From CBDUEF01 sp018063485 (lineage in GTDB: Bacteria > Pseudomonadota > Alphaproteobacteria > Rhodobacterales > Rhodobacteraceae), in the NCBI GenBank assembly GCA_037045435.1, contig JBAOID010000037.1, forward strand, positions 1 to 64,000: a stretch of DNA of 64,000 bases. The letters run 5' to 3'. The notes under the pieces were generated by a model. It worked only from the letters and a program-made list of their open reading frames with translations. It was not told where the DNA came from and did not search any database. The first letter of the stretch is position 1. Each line of letters begins with the position of its first letter. Below are positions 26,262 to 36,654 of this stretch, in pieces. The position numbers and the translations under genes were made by a program.

Positions 26262-26783
26262 ATGTTCAAAAACTGGCAGCAAGAAAAAGCCACCGCAGCG
26301 CTCATCGACGAGGCGCAGGCCTTGGCCGACAAGCTGGCAAGCGCCAAGCCGCATATTCTGGACAGCCAGAGCGCTTTCGCGCAGTTTTGGGCGGCATCCT
26401 ACCTTGAGAACGGTCAGGATCTTCACGAGATGTTGGTTTGGAAGCCTGCTGCGGTCATGAGATTTGCTTCGACAGCCGAAGCAAAGATCGCGGCCCTCCG
26501 CAAAAGCCGGGACTATGACAGCAGCGACGGTCTGACGATATGGCTGCACACCGCGCGCGCCATCAGCCAGCCGCGCATTGCGCCTGCGGTTCGGGATATC
26601 TGGCGCCTGCTTATGCTGGCCGGACCAAATGCCGATGCGATGGCTGATGATTTGCTAAAGGATGCAGATCTGCCTGCACGGCCAGAATCTGCATGTGGCA
26701 CTGATGCACGCCTTCGCAATGATGCGACTTCGGTTGGTTCCGGGTTGCGCCTGCCTAAGTCTGTGAGCCTTGATCTTTGCTGA
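26262..26783 (+). CDS. Conserved hypothetical protein
   Basis: This is a soluble, mostly helical protein of ~173 residues starting MFKNWQQEKATAALIDEAQAL. Recognisable features are the helix-rich N-terminus (~1-35), AFAQFWAASYLENGQDL (~38-54) and DSSDGLTIWLHTARAI (~88-103). No known family name can be assigned. The last ~30 residues (after LLKDADLPARPES) look unlike the body and may result from an undetected frameshift. It stands alone, 200 bases after the sigma-E operon. Confidence 0.55.
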   Translation: MFKNWQQEKATAALIDEAQALADKLASAKPHILDSQSAFAQFWAASYLENGQDLHEMLVWKPAAVMRFASTAEAKIAALRKSRDYDSSDGLTIWLHTARAISQPRIAPAVRDIWRLLMLAGPNADAMADDLLKDADLPARPESACGTDARLRNDATSVGSGLRLPKSVSLDLC

Positions 26784-26961
26784 TCGACGGTAGGTCGGCT
26801 TCTGTGTTGTAAGAGGTCAAAGACAACTGAATTGCGACGGGAACAGCGCAACTCATGGCAGGTTTCCAGTGTCTTCAACAAATGACAAGTCTCCCAGCGG
26901 GCTGCGGGCAACGCCTTGCGCTGTCCGGCGCGCAGGGCTGCTTTGATGATCTGGCACATCC

Positions 26962-29513
26962 ATGAAAGCAAACGCTGCTGACCTTCCCTACTGGTGCCAA
27001 GATCAGGATGCGTTGATCGCAGCGCTGCAATCGGGCCCGGGTGGTCTGGGGTCAGCCAGGGCGACGCGGATCCTTGCCGAGGTTGGTCCCAACAGCGTTG
27101 AGCGGGCCGTGCGGCTGAGTGTGCTGCGCCTCATTCTGCGGCAGTTCGAAAGCCCGCTCGTGTTGATTCTGGTCTTTGCTGCCGCGATTTCACTGGTGTT
27201 GCAGCAATGGGTGGATGCCGGGATCATTCTGGCCATCGTGGTTGGCAGCTCTTTGCTGAGCTTCTTTCAGGAATATCGGGCCTCTAAAGCAGTCGATGAA
27301 CTGAAAGAACGCCTTGCGCTGACGGCGCGGGTGCTGCGCGATGGCGTGGAACAGTTGGTGCCCGTTGCCCTGATCGTGCCGGGGGATGTGATCTTGCTGT
27401 CTGCGGGCAATCTGATCCCTGCGGATGGCCGGGTGATCGAGGCGCAGGATTTCCTGGTCAGCCAAGCCAGCATGACCGGCGAGTCCTTCCCGGTTGAAAA
27501 GCGGCCCGGGCAGGTTCGCGCCAATGCGCCGATCACCGAGCGCACCAACACCGTGTTTATGGGGGCCTCTGTGCGCAGCGGCTCGGCGCGGGTTTTGGCG
27601 GTAAAGACCGGTCGCGATACCGAGTTTGGAGCCATTGCAGCGCGGCTGGGCGCGCGTGAGCCGGAGACCGATTTTGCCCGTGGCGTGCGCCAGTTCGGCT
27701 ATCTGCTGATCCGGGTGATGGTGGTTATCGTGATCTTTGTGCTGACGGTGAACCTGCTGCTGCACCGGCCGGTTATCGAATTCCATGCTGTTTGCCGTGG
27801 CATTGGCGGTTGGCCTTTCGCCCGAACTTTTGCCCGCCATCATCAGCGTGACCCTTTCTGCTGGGGCCCGCGCGATGAGCAAGCGCGGCGTCATCGTGCG
27901 GCGTCTGGATGCGATCGAAAACCTTGGCAGCATGACCATTCTTTGCACCGACAAGACCGGCACCCTGACCGAGGGCAAGATCGTTCTGCGCGAGGTTCTG
28001 GATGGCGCGAATGTGGCTTCGGATGCTTTGCGCAAACTGGCCTTTCTGAATGCGGCGTTTGAGACCGGTATTGAGAACCCGCTGGATGCGGCGATCAAGG
28101 AGGCGGGCGAAGCGGGCGGGCTTTCCACCGCCGGATATGCCAAGATTGACGAGATCCCCTATGATTTCGTGCGCCGCAGGCTGACCGTGGTAGTGGCACC
28201 AGATGGAGCCGCCCAGCACCTTATGGTGACCAAGGGAGCGTTCGCCGAAGTGTTGGCAAGCTGCACCAAGGTGGAAATCGGTGGCACGACTCTGCCGATG
28301 GACGCGGCCCGAGGCGCGGGCCTTGAGGCGACCGTTCAAGGCCAAAAGCGCCGAGGGGCTGCGCGTGCTGGCGCTTGCCACCCGCAGGTTCATCCCACAG
28401 GCCGACTACGACCGCGACGACGAAGTCGAGATGACCTTCTGCGGTTTTCTGGTGTTTCTCGATCCGCCCAAACCCGATGCCGCCAAAGCCATTGCCGATC
28501 TGGCGCGGTTGGGCATCGCCATCAAGGTGATCAGCGGCGACAACCGCTATGTGACCGCGCATGTGGCGCAGGCCGTCGGGTTGAACGCCAAGGCGATGCT
28601 CACCGGCGAAGAGATCGCGGCCATGCGGGACGAGGCGCTGTGGCATCTGGCCCCGCTGACCGATTTGTTCGTCGAAATCGACCCACAGCAGAAAGAGCGC
28701 ATCGTGCGCGCGCTGCAACGTGTGGGCCATGCGGTGGGATATCTGGGCGACGGTATCAACGATGCCCCGGCGCTTCATGCCGCCGATGTCGGAATTTCGG
28801 TGGCCGAGGCGGTGGATGTGGCGCGCGAAAGCGCCGACATCATCTTGCTGACCCGCGATCTTGATGTGCTGCGCGCGGGCGTCGAGGACGGGCGGCGCAC
28901 CTTTGCCAATACGTTGAAATATATCTCTATCACCACCAGTGCGAACTTTGGCAATATGATCAGCATGGCCTTGGCGACACCGCTGCTGCCGTTCTTGCCG
29001 CTGGCGGCCAAGCAGATCCTGCTCAACAATTTCTTGTCGGACTTGCCGTCGATTGCGATTTCCAGCGATGCGGTGGACCCCGAACGCGTGACGCAGCCGC
29101 AGCGGTGGAACATCAAGGAAATCCAGAAATTCATGATCGTTTTCGGGCTGATCAGCTCGGCCTTCGATCTGATCACCTTCGGGCTTCTGCTGTGGGTTTT
29201 TCATGCCGATGAGGCGACGTTCCAGACATCCTGGTTCTTGATTTCGCTGCTGACCGAACTTGGCGTGGTGCTGGTGCTGCGCACACATCGGCCAGCATTC
29301 CGCAGCCGACCCAGCAGATTGCTGCTGTGGTCTACGTTGGCAGTGCTGGTGCTGACCTTCTCGATCCCCTATCTTGGTGCTCTGAGTGCGGTCTTTGGCT
29401 TTGTGCCGCTGATGGGGGGGCAGTTGGTTGGGATCGTGCTGATCCTTGTTGGCTATCTGGCCGCGACCGAACTGGCGAAGGCTTGGTTTTTCCGCGCCAA
29501 GGCTTCCACATAG
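26962..29513 (+). CDS. mgtA: Magnesium-translocating P-type ATPase (MgtA type), two frameshifts
   Basis: This type IIIB P-type ATPase imports Mg2+. The N-terminal cation ATPase region, the TGES loop (SMTGESFPVEK, ~170), the phosphorylation site CTDKTGTLTEG (~333), the SAEGLRVLALA nucleotide-domain segment, and the hinge GDGINDAPAL (~590) are all present, followed by the C-terminal helices. Two single-base insertions interrupt it, near 27,781 (before MLFAVALAVGLSPE) and near 28,330 (before FKAKSAEGLRV). Removing them gives 849 residues. The start is ATG 26962. No Mg2+ leader element was recognised upstream. Confidence 0.88.
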
Positions 29514-29945
29514 CCTTTGATCCGTGTTTCAGGTGCGGAGGATCAGTGCAGATGATATCACTATCGGCCATCATCAAGCCGCAGATGCGCGGCAGGACGC
29601 GAGAGAACTGGCTGCGGTTGTCACCTTGCCAAGGGAAGATTGCAATGGAGTCAGGGCTGGGGTCGATACCCTTCGGTCATGCCGCAACCGCAAGCGGCTG
29701 TCGCCGGTGATCCTGGCTCATCCGGCGTGGCCATCCTGATTTTAGCGCCACTGGTTTTAGCGCCACTGGTTTGCCCGGCGGCCCAGGCCCGAGGCGCGGG
29801 AGTTGCTATTCTCTTCGCCAATCATTCCTGATATTACCCTGCTCGACATGCAGCGTTTCACAGCCGGATTGACATGACCGCCCCAAGCCGGAACTGCCAG
29901 GAAGTCACCCTCCCGCAGTCGAGGCCGGTTTGGTTCAGGGTGTCT
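29514..29945. other. Intergenic region with short tandem repeat
   Basis: No supported gene is seen in these ~430 bases between two convergent genes. A 15-base unit TTTTAGCGCCACTGG occurs twice in tandem at about 29,740-29,772. Small frames here lack initiation signals and family resemblance. Confidence 0.5.
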
Positions 29946-30200
29946 TCAAGCTCGTTTGATCAAACGTATCAGGAACAGCAGGATTACTGCACCGAGGGTC
30001 GCGTGAATGATGGCACCGGCAATTCCGCTGCCAATACTCAAACCAAGTCTGGGAAAGATCAGACCGGCCACAAACGCACCCACGATCCCGATGACGATAT
30101 TGCCAAGCAGGCCATAGCCATAGCCTTTGACAATCAGACCGGCGAGCCAACCGGCCACCGCGCCTACCAAGATTATCACTAAAATACTTTCAAGAGCCAT
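29946..30200 (-). CDS. GlsB/YeaQ/YmgE-family membrane protein
   Basis: This 84-residue transglycosylase-associated/GlsB-type protein has three glycine-rich helices: ILVIILVGAVAGWLAGLIV (~5-23), LLGNIVIGIVGAFVAGLIF (~30-48) and GSGIAGAIIHATLGAVILLFLIRLI (~56-80). Such proteins are induced by envelope or general stress in many bacteria; molecular role unknown. ATG 30200 is chosen since GGAACC-type purines precede it and the product matches family length. Confidence 0.88.
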   Translation of the reverse strand: MALESILVIILVGAVAGWLAGLIVKGYGYGLLGNIVIGIVGAFVAGLIFPRLGLSIGSGIAGAIIHATLGAVILLFLIRLIKRA

Positions 30201-30589
30201 TTTGGTTCCTTTCCATTTCATGTCGGATCAACTTGCAACTCAGATGTCAATTTTGGCATGATCGCCGAAACCCGCCCGAGGTGACCCATCAAAACCATTT
30301 CACATCCCCTGCAACATAGATAGCAACATCCTTCGCAGCCCGATGCCGTCAGGAACCGGCAAAGAATGCAGAACCTGGCGGCGCGGTCTGCAAATGAAGG
30401 GGGCGGCCCTTCGGGGCCTCTACCCGCCTGTCCAGTGATCTCTTGAACCGCAACGCTGTCTGGGCCGACCCTCTATCCAGACCAGTTCAAGCTTTCCCCT
30501 GCAACCTCGGCATTGCCCTGAGGCTGCAAATCAGGTTTTGTGCAATAGCCGCAAACGACGGGCTGTCGTTCGCCACGAAAGGAGCCGCC
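30201..30589. other. Intergenic region, no gene seen
   Basis: About 390 bases between divergent glsB-like and aldo/keto reductase genes. Apart from the AAAGGAG ribosome site just before 30,590, no operator, hairpin or RNA gene is convincing. Confidence 0.5.
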
Positions 30590-31555
30590 ATGCAGTATCG
30601 TTCCCTTGGGTCTTCGGGCCTTTGCGTCGCGCCCGTCATCCTTGGCGGCAATGTTTTTGGCTGGACGGCGGATGAGGCCACAAGTTTTGCCGTACTTGAC
30701 GCCGCAACCGGCGCAGGGCTGAACGCCATCGACACGGCGGATGTCTATTCCCGGTGGGAACCCGGCCACACCGGCGGCGAAAGTGAGACGATCATCGGTC
30801 GCTGGCTGAAGGCCCGGCCCGGCAAGCGCCAAAAACTGGTGCTGATCACCAAGGTTGGCTTTGACATGGGCAGCGATGCAGCCGGAGCACCCGCCGTGGG
30901 GTTGTCGGCCCGCTGGATCGAGCAGGCGGTCGAGGACAGCCTGCGTCGCCTGGGGGTCGAAACGATTGACCACTACTTTTCGCACTGGCCTGACGATGCC
31001 ACCCCACATGAAGAGACTCTGACAGCCTATGACCGGTTGATCAAGGCGGGCAAGGTGCGGTCGATAGGTGCTTCGAACTTTTCGGTGGCACAACTGGAGA
31101 ACGCGCTTGCAATTGCCGACCGGCACAGCTTGCCGCGCTACACCTCGATCCAACCCAAATACAACCTTTACGACCGGGCGACGCTGGAAGGCCCGCTTCT
31201 GGCGCTGTGTCAGGCCCAGGGTCTGGGCGTGATCCCCTATTATGGCCTCGCCTGCGGTTTCCTCTCGGGGCGATACCGCAGCGTGAAAGCGGCGGCGGGC
31301 AAGGCGCGCCAGAATCGGCTGGAAAGCTATATGACGCCGCGCGGGTTCCGTATCCTTGGTGCGCTCGACGCAGTGGCCGCGCGGCACGGGGCCAATCCGG
31401 CGCAGGTGGCGCTGGCTTGGGTTGCGGCGCAGCCTGGGCTGACGGGCCCTATCGCATCGGCCACTTCGGTGGATCAGGTTGCCGATCTCGTGGGGGCCGC
31501 AGCGCTGATTCTGAACTTGGAGGATTTGAAAGACCTTGGTGCTGCATCGGCGTGA
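30590..31555 (+). CDS. Aldo/keto reductase
   Basis: This 321-residue NADPH-dependent aldo/keto reductase has a TIM-barrel fold. The catalytic tetrad is visible: Asp and Tyr in AIDTADVYSRW (~43-53), Lys in LITKVGF (~83) and His in YFSHWPDD (~131). The cofactor-binding Arg/Asn-type region ASATSVDQV is at ~286. It is closest to the YajO/PdxI-like class in general layout; the substrate is unknown. ATG 30590 is preceded by AAAGGAG eight to nine bases upstream. Convergent with the tetR gene at 31,624. Confidence 0.92.
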   Translation: MQYRSLGSSGLCVAPVILGGNVFGWTADEATSFAVLDAATGAGLNAIDTADVYSRWEPGHTGGESETIIGRWLKARPGKRQKLVLITKVGFDMGSDAAGAPAVGLSARWIEQAVEDSLRRLGVETIDHYFSHWPDDATPHEETLTAYDRLIKAGKVRSIGASNFSVAQLENALAIADRHSLPRYTSIQPKYNLYDRATLEGPLLALCQAQGLGVIPYYGLACGFLSGRYRSVKAAAGKARQNRLESYMTPRGFRILGALDAVAARHGANPAQVALAWVAAQPGLTGPIASATSVDQVADLVGAAALILNLEDLKDLGAASA

Positions 31556-31623
31556 TCGGGCTGGTTGGGGAGCAACCGGCCATTTGCGGATGGTGCAAAT
31601 AGCCTGGGTGTCTCTTGACCGAA

Positions 31624-32247
31624 CTACCGCCAGAGAATGGCAACGCCAAACAGCGCCGCGAGATCGCATTTCAACCGCCGCAGCACCTCGGCCTTGGACA
31701 ACTCGTCGGTCGAGATGAACTCGATGAATTGCATGTTCTGAAGGTTGAACAACGCGCGACCAAGATCGGCGGAAGATGCCACTGCCGCAACCCTGCCTTT
31801 TGCGATCAGACCTTCCACTTCGGTGATCAGAACGCCAGCCAGCCGGTCATCCAACTCGCTGTACAGTTTGCCAAAACGCGGATCGGAGTCGCTGACGGAA
31901 GCGGCGATTACCTGTCGCCAGATTGCCTTGTCCAATTGCGCCACGGTGTGATCGCAGATGATGTCGGCAAAATTCAACACCAGATCAACCAGACCGCTTG
32001 AGCGGCCCGACAGCTTTTGCACCATGGCTTCGAGCAATTCGCGGTCGCTCTCGGCCACCAATGCCAAAAGCACACCCGATTTGGTGCCGTAGTAGTTGTG
32101 GACCGTCACACTGGAAACACCTGCAATATCGGCAATGGCCTCTATGGTGATGTTTCCAAGGCCGGATTTAGCAAACAGCCTCTTTGCCGCCGCGATGATC
32201 CGCGCCCGCCTGTCCTGTTTTTGCCGTTCGCGCAACCCAACGATCAT
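31624..32247 (-). CDS. TetR-family regulator of the adjacent ABC/creatininase operon
   Basis: The N-terminal helix-turn-helix (ARIIAAAKRLFAKSGLGNIT, then VSSVTVHNYYGTKSGVLLAL, ~14-62) is typical of TetR repressors. The C-terminal ligand-binding part is helical. The start ATG 32247 (MIVGLRERQKQD) is favoured over upstream starts that would extend into the promoter. It is divergent from the transporter operon at 32,386, with an AT-rich repeat region between, so it probably represses that operon until its substrate is present. Total ~207 residues. Confidence 0.88.
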   Translation of the reverse strand: MIVGLRERQKQDRRARIIAAAKRLFAKSGLGNITIEAIADIAGVSSVTVHNYYGTKSGVLLALVAESDRELLEAMVQKLSGRSSGLVDLVLNFADIICDHTVAQLDKAIWRQVIAASVSDSDPRFGKLYSELDDRLAGVLITEVEGLIAKGRVAAVASSADLGRALFNLQNMQFIEFISTDELSKAEVLRRLKCDLAALFGVAILWR

Positions 32248-32310
32248 CACCGCCCCCTGTCTGGCCACCATCTTCCGGGTGCCGAAGGGAAATTGCAAGG
32301 TGAAGTTTAT

Positions 32311-32360
32311 GTTAACAAAATTTTTATAGACTAAAGAAATTTTTATCGTATAGTTTTATG
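32311..32360. promoter_or_regulatory. AT-rich promoter/operator with direct repeats
   Basis: In an otherwise GC-rich genome this stretch is nearly all A/T. It holds two direct repeats AAATTTTTATAG (32318-32329) and AAATTTTTATCG (32337-32348), 19 bases apart (start to start), plus TATAGTTTTATG. It lies between the divergent tetR gene and the ABC operon and is the likely regulator site and promoter. Confidence 0.5.
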
Positions 32361-32385
32361 AAGGGAACATCGGGAGGGGTTGGAG

Positions 32386-33445
32386 ATGCGACTGACTGGA
32401 TTGGCGCTCTGTTCGACTGCGGCGCTTGCGATAGGCTGCGGGGCGGCCAGGGCGAATGAAACGATCAACGTGGGCATCTGCGTGTCATGGCCCGGCTATG
32501 CGATGCAGGAGGTCGCCCGCCAGAAGGGCCTGATCCCCGGATATGACCTTAACATCACGATCTTCGAAGATCCGCTGGGCGGACATGCGGCGCTGGCAGC
32601 GGGCCAGTTGGATGTTTACGGCTGCACCGCTGATTACATTCCTGTGGCCGTCGATGCCGGTCTGAACGAAGTGAATGTCGCCTATCTGAACCCCTCTTAC
32701 GGCGTTGATCATGTGATTCTTGCGGCAGGCATGACGGCCGCCGATCTGAAGGGCAAAAAGGTTGCGGCTCCGCAGGCCTATATCGGACAGTTGCTGATGG
32801 GCCTTTGGCTGGACCGGCAGGGCATCGGCCCCAAGGATGTCGAATGGGTCAACCTGAATGCGGATGAGGCTGTCGGCCCAATGCTGTCGGGCGATCTTGC
32901 GGCGGCCTATATGTATGAGCCGTGGATTTCCAAAGTGCTGGAGGCGGCGCCGGGGGCGGCTTCTGTGGTGCAATACTGCCGATCCTGATATGCTGAAGAC
33001 CGGGATCTTCATGGACTCGATGTTCATGAACAAGACCTTCATCGCAGAGCGCCGTCCCGCCGCATTGGCCGTGCTGAAAGCCGAGTGGGAGGCGCGCGGC
33101 TATTGGCACGACCATGTGGAAGAAACCAACCAGCTGATGGCCGATTATCTGCAATGGCCGGTTACAGATCTGGCTTCGGTTATCGGCACCAATGGCAAGA
33201 ACCTTGAGGGTGGCATCTACATGTTCGACTTTGATGAAGCCGCCCGCACCTGTGGCGTGCTGGAGGGCGAGCCGCCGTTCGGGTTGCCCAATGGCTCGAT
33301 GGCAGGCTCGATTGCGCTGACCAACGACTGGTGGATCAAGCTCGGGCTGATGACCAACAAGATTGATCCTGCGGCAGGGATGGATTGCAGCCTGCTCGGC
33401 GATCTTGTGGCCAGCGGCTATCGCCAATCCTTCACCGCAAACTGA
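32386..33445 (+). CDS. NitT/TauT-type ABC substrate-binding protein, frameshifted
   Basis: This periplasmic binding protein has a signal peptide (MRLTGLALCSTAALAIGCGAARA) and a NMT1/TauA-like fold: NVGICVSWPGYAMQEVARQKGL (in parts from ~28), GGHAALAAGQLDVYG (~68), and YEPWISKVL (~185). The frame breaks near 32,972; removing one C restores VV-NTADPDMLKTGIFMDS and gives 352 residues ending at TGA 33443. GGGAGGGG precedes ATG 32386. It is first in the operon with permease and ATPase. The family transports nitrogen- or sulfur-containing small molecules; the neighbouring creatininase suggests a guanidino or lactam ligand. Confidence 0.87.
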
Positions 33446-33491
33446 TCGGCAGCCCCTTTCGGGGGGCAGGGCCAACCCTGGGGAGGGGCCT

Positions 33492-34307
33492 ATGACACGG
33501 GTGAGCACGACACGAAACACCGGAGCGCTGCGGGTCCGGGTGCCGGTTTCGCAGCGGCAATCCGCTGTGTCGGCAGTTGGCATCTGGGTGGTGTTCTTTG
33601 GCATCTGGGTGCTGGCCACCCGGATGGGCTGGGTCAACGCCATTCTGGTGCCACCGCCAGAACAGGTGGTTCGCACTATGTTCACCCTGTTTGCAGAGCA
33701 GAACTTCGTCAGTGATGTGCTGATCTCGGTGCTGCGGGTGCTGGTGGCCTTTGCGATGGCCTGCGCGGTGGCGGTGCCGCTGGGGCTGGCGATGGGGGCG
33801 TTTCCGGCAATTGATGCCGTGCTGTCGCCCTTCGTGTCGGCGTGGCGCTATCTGCCCGCGCCATCGTTCATCCCGATCCTGCTGATGTGGTTCGGCACCG
33901 GCGAGGCGCCGAAACTCGCGCTGCTGTTTCTGGGGGTAATCTTCTTTCTGATCACCCTGATCGCGGATCACACCAAAGAGGTGCGCAAGGAACTGATCGA
34001 AACCGCGCTGACGCTGGGTGCAAGCCAGAGCGTAACGGTGTTTCGGGTCATGCTGCCCGCGGTTCTGCCCAATATCGTGACCGCGATGCGGCAGATGCTG
34101 GCGATGGCCTGGACCTATCTGGTGATCGCCGAAATCGTGGCCTCGACCACAGGCATTGGCGCGATGATGATGCGGGCGCGGCGCTTTTTGCACACCGATG
34201 AGATTCTGGCGGGCATCATCGTGATCGGTGCCCTGGGGCTGCTGTTCGACATGGCCTTTGCCGCCCTGCACCGCCGCCTGTTCCCCTATCTGCAAGAGGT
34301 GCGGTGA
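33492..34307 (+). CDS. NitT/TauT-type ABC permease
   Basis: The 271-residue inner-membrane permease has six helices and the binding-protein-dependent transport motif ELIETALTLGASQSVTVFRVMLP (~163-185, EAA loop). ATG 33492 follows GGGAGGGG. The stop shares one base with the ATPase start (TGATG). The frame is intact. It should form a homodimeric channel with the adjacent ATPase. Confidence 0.92.
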   Translation: MTRVSTTRNTGALRVRVPVSQRQSAVSAVGIWVVFFGIWVLATRMGWVNAILVPPPEQVVRTMFTLFAEQNFVSDVLISVLRVLVAFAMACAVAVPLGLAMGAFPAIDAVLSPFVSAWRYLPAPSFIPILLMWFGTGEAPKLALLFLGVIFFLITLIADHTKEVRKELIETALTLGASQSVTVFRVMLPAVLPNIVTAMRQMLAMAWTYLVIAEIVASTTGIGAMMMRARRFLHTDEILAGIIVIGALGLLFDMAFAALHRRLFPYLQEVR

Positions 34308-35096
34308 TGGCCGAGGTTCTGCTGCGTATCGAACAGCTTTCGAAATCGTTTCCGCTTGCCGGTGGCAAAGGTCTTGACCGCCGTTGAGAATGTGTCTTTC
34401 ACCGTCGAAAAGGGCTCGATCTGCATCCTTCTTGGTCCCTCAGGCAGTGGCAAGTCCACCATCCTGCGGATCATCGCCGGGCTGGAAACCCAAAGCGCGG
34501 GCACGGTCTGGCTGAAAGACAAGCCGATCGACGGGCCGGGGCAAGACCGGGGCATGGTGTTTCAGGCCTATACCTCGTTTGACTGGATGTCGGTCGGCAA
34601 GAACGTCGAGTTCGGCATGCGGATCAACGGCATATCGGCCAGCGAGCGCAAGGAGCGTGCGGCGCATTTCGTCAACCTCGTCGGCCTGTCCAAATTCATC
34701 GACACCTATCCGTCCCGCCTGTCGGGCGGTATGCGCCAGCGCGTGGCGATCGCCCGCACCCTGGCCAACGCGCCCGAAGTGCTGCTGATGGACGAACCTT
34801 TCGGGGCGCTGGACGCCGAAACCCGCTGGCAGATGCAGGAACTGATGGTCGATGTTGCCCGGGCCTCGGGCACCACGATCATCATGGTGACGCATGATAT
34901 CGAAGAGGCGATCTTTCTGGCCGACAAGATCGTGTTCCTGTCCAGCCATCCCGGACGGCTGCGCGAAGTGATCCTCCCCGATTTCAAGCCTGCCGAGCGC
35001 ATCAAGAACAAGGAACATGTGCTGGAACTGCCCGGTTACGGCGAGATGGAACGCAAGATCATGGGCATGATGCGCGAAGAAGGCGAACGGGTATGA
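34307..35096 (+). CDS. NitT/TauT-type ABC ATPase, frameshifted
   Basis: The ATPase subunit shows Walker A LLGPSGSGKSTILR (~46), Q-loop VFQAYTSFDW, signature RLSGGMRQRVAIART (~144), Walker B VLLMDEPFGALD and switch HDIEEA. The true start is ATG 34307 (MAEVLLRIEQLSKSFP); a base inserted near 34,363 shifts the frame, and removal joins it to VAKVLTAVENVSFTVEKG, giving 262 residues. Without the repair the N-terminal strand is lost. Coupled to the permease gene. Confidence 0.88.
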
Positions 35097-35175
35097 GCGG
35101 TGCCGTGACAGCCCGCATAGGGCCTATGTTCCAACTGTGCGCCATAAGGTGCCAACAAGGAGAGGGAGCGTCGCA

Positions 35176-35936
35176 ATGAGCATCAGCTACGCGGGCCGTC
35201 AGCGTTGTGATCACCGGGCTCCAGCCGGGGAATTGGGCTGGGGGTTGCCAAGGCATTTGCGGCGGCGGGGGCAAGCCTGCACCTGATCGCGAACGACGAG
35301 GCTGTTCATGCAGCGGCCTTGGCGCTGGGGGCCACCTCGGCCGTGGCCGACATTGCGGACAAGGCGCAGGCGGTGGCGGCACTGGCCGGGCCTGAGCGCG
35401 ATAGACGTGCTGATCAACAATGCCGGGTTGGAGTTGATGACGCCGATTGGCGACAGTTCGGATACCACTTCGGACGCCTTCCGCCGCGTCGATCGACATC
35501 AATGTCACCGGCACGGCGCTTGTCACCGCGGCGGCGCTCGACCGGATGGGCCATGGCGGGGCGATCATCAACACTGCCTCGATCTGGGGCCGCGTCGCCG
35601 AGCCGCGCTTTGGGGCCTATGTCGCCTCGAAACACGCCATCATCGGTCTGACCAAGACCTGGGCCCGCGAGCTTGGCCCGCGCGGCATCCGCGTCAACGC
35701 CGTCTGCCCCGGCTGGGTGCGGACCGAAGCCTCGATGCGGTCGCTGGCGCGGATCGCGGCAGAGGCGGGGCGCGATGAGCAGACGCTGCTGGACGAGATC
35801 GTGGCAGGTCAGGCGCTGCCGGGGTTGATGGAGCCTGCGGACATGGCCCCGACCTATCTGTTTCTGGGCTCGCGACATGGCCGCAAACATCACCGGGCAA
35901 TCCATCGGTGTGGACAGAGGAGAGGTGCCATGGTGA
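35176..35936 (+). CDS. Short-chain dehydrogenase/reductase 1, five frameshifts
   Basis: Classical SDR features appear piecewise in three frames: the cofactor motif (VVITG-SSRGIG, near 35,200-35,230), IDVLINNAG (35,400), catalytic Ser in INTASIWGR (35,570) and YVASK (35,618), then VNAVCPGWVRTE and TGQSIGVDRG near the end. Five single-base insertions (about 35,197, 35,219, 35,394, 35,493 and 35,873) explain every break, and removing them leaves an exact multiple of three and a 251-residue protein, the normal length. AGGAGAGGG precedes ATG 35176. Substrate unknown; its place between a transporter and a creatininase suggests catabolism of the imported compound. Confidence 0.8.
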
Positions 35937-36643
35937 AACCACTGGCGGGCAAACGCGCCTCTGGTCACGGGTGCGGCCAGCGGCATCGGCCTGGCCACGG
36001 CGCGGGCGCTCGCCAGAGGCGGGCGCAGCGGTTGTCGGGCTCGACCTGCGGCCCGTTGAGGCGGGGTTCCCGATCATCCCTTGCGATCTCGCCGACGAGG
36101 CGCAGATCATCGCCGCCGTGGCCACAGGCGCAAAGCTTCTTGGCGGCTATGACATTGCTGGTCAACAACGCCGGCATCTTGCAGGAGCTGCCGCTGGCCA
36201 GCCTGACCGCCGCCCATATCGATCTGATGTTTGCCGTGAATGTGCGCGGCGGAATGCTGGTGGCGCGCGAAGTGCTGCCGCCATCTGCCCGAGGGCGGGC
36301 GGATCATCAACATCGTCTCGGAACTGGCCTATCTGGGCCGGGCGGGCGGGTCTGTCTATGCCGGCACCAAGGCGGCGATGATCGGGGTCACCCGGTCCTG
36401 GGCGCGCGAACTCGGCCCGCGCATTCTGGTCAACGCCGTGGCGCCGGGGCCGACCGACACCCCGCTTCTGGGCTTTGATCTTTTGACCGACGCCCAAAAG
36501 GCCGCCGAAACGACGCAACCCGATGGGGCGCATTGGCAGGCCCGAAGAGGTGGCCGCAGCGGTGGTGTTTCTGGCCGGACCGGGGCGCCACCTTCTTTAC
36601 CGGACAATGTCTTGGTGCCAATGGCGGCGCGGCGATGAATTGA
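35930..36643 (+). CDS. Short-chain dehydrogenase/reductase 2, six frameshifts
   Basis: A second SDR, not a close duplicate of the first. Pieces are VTGAASGIGLATARALARGG (in two frames near 35,963-36,022), LVNNAGILQELPL (36,160), IINIVSELAYLGRAG (36,305), catalytic YAGTK (36,358) and VNAVAPGPTDTPLLG (36,430), ending GRIGRPEEVAAAVVFLAGPG and CLGANGGAAMN. Six single-base insertions (near 35,961, 36,024, 36,155, 36,285, 36,522 and 36,590) account for all breaks and leave 235 codons. The start ATG 35930 overlaps the end of SDR 1 by seven bases. Confidence 0.8.
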
Positions 36644-36654
36644 CGGAATACCCA

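Noticed and set aside
29740..29772. Regulatory meaning of the 15-bp tandem repeat
   Set aside because: Only two units, between convergent genes, with no adjoining promoter or hairpin.
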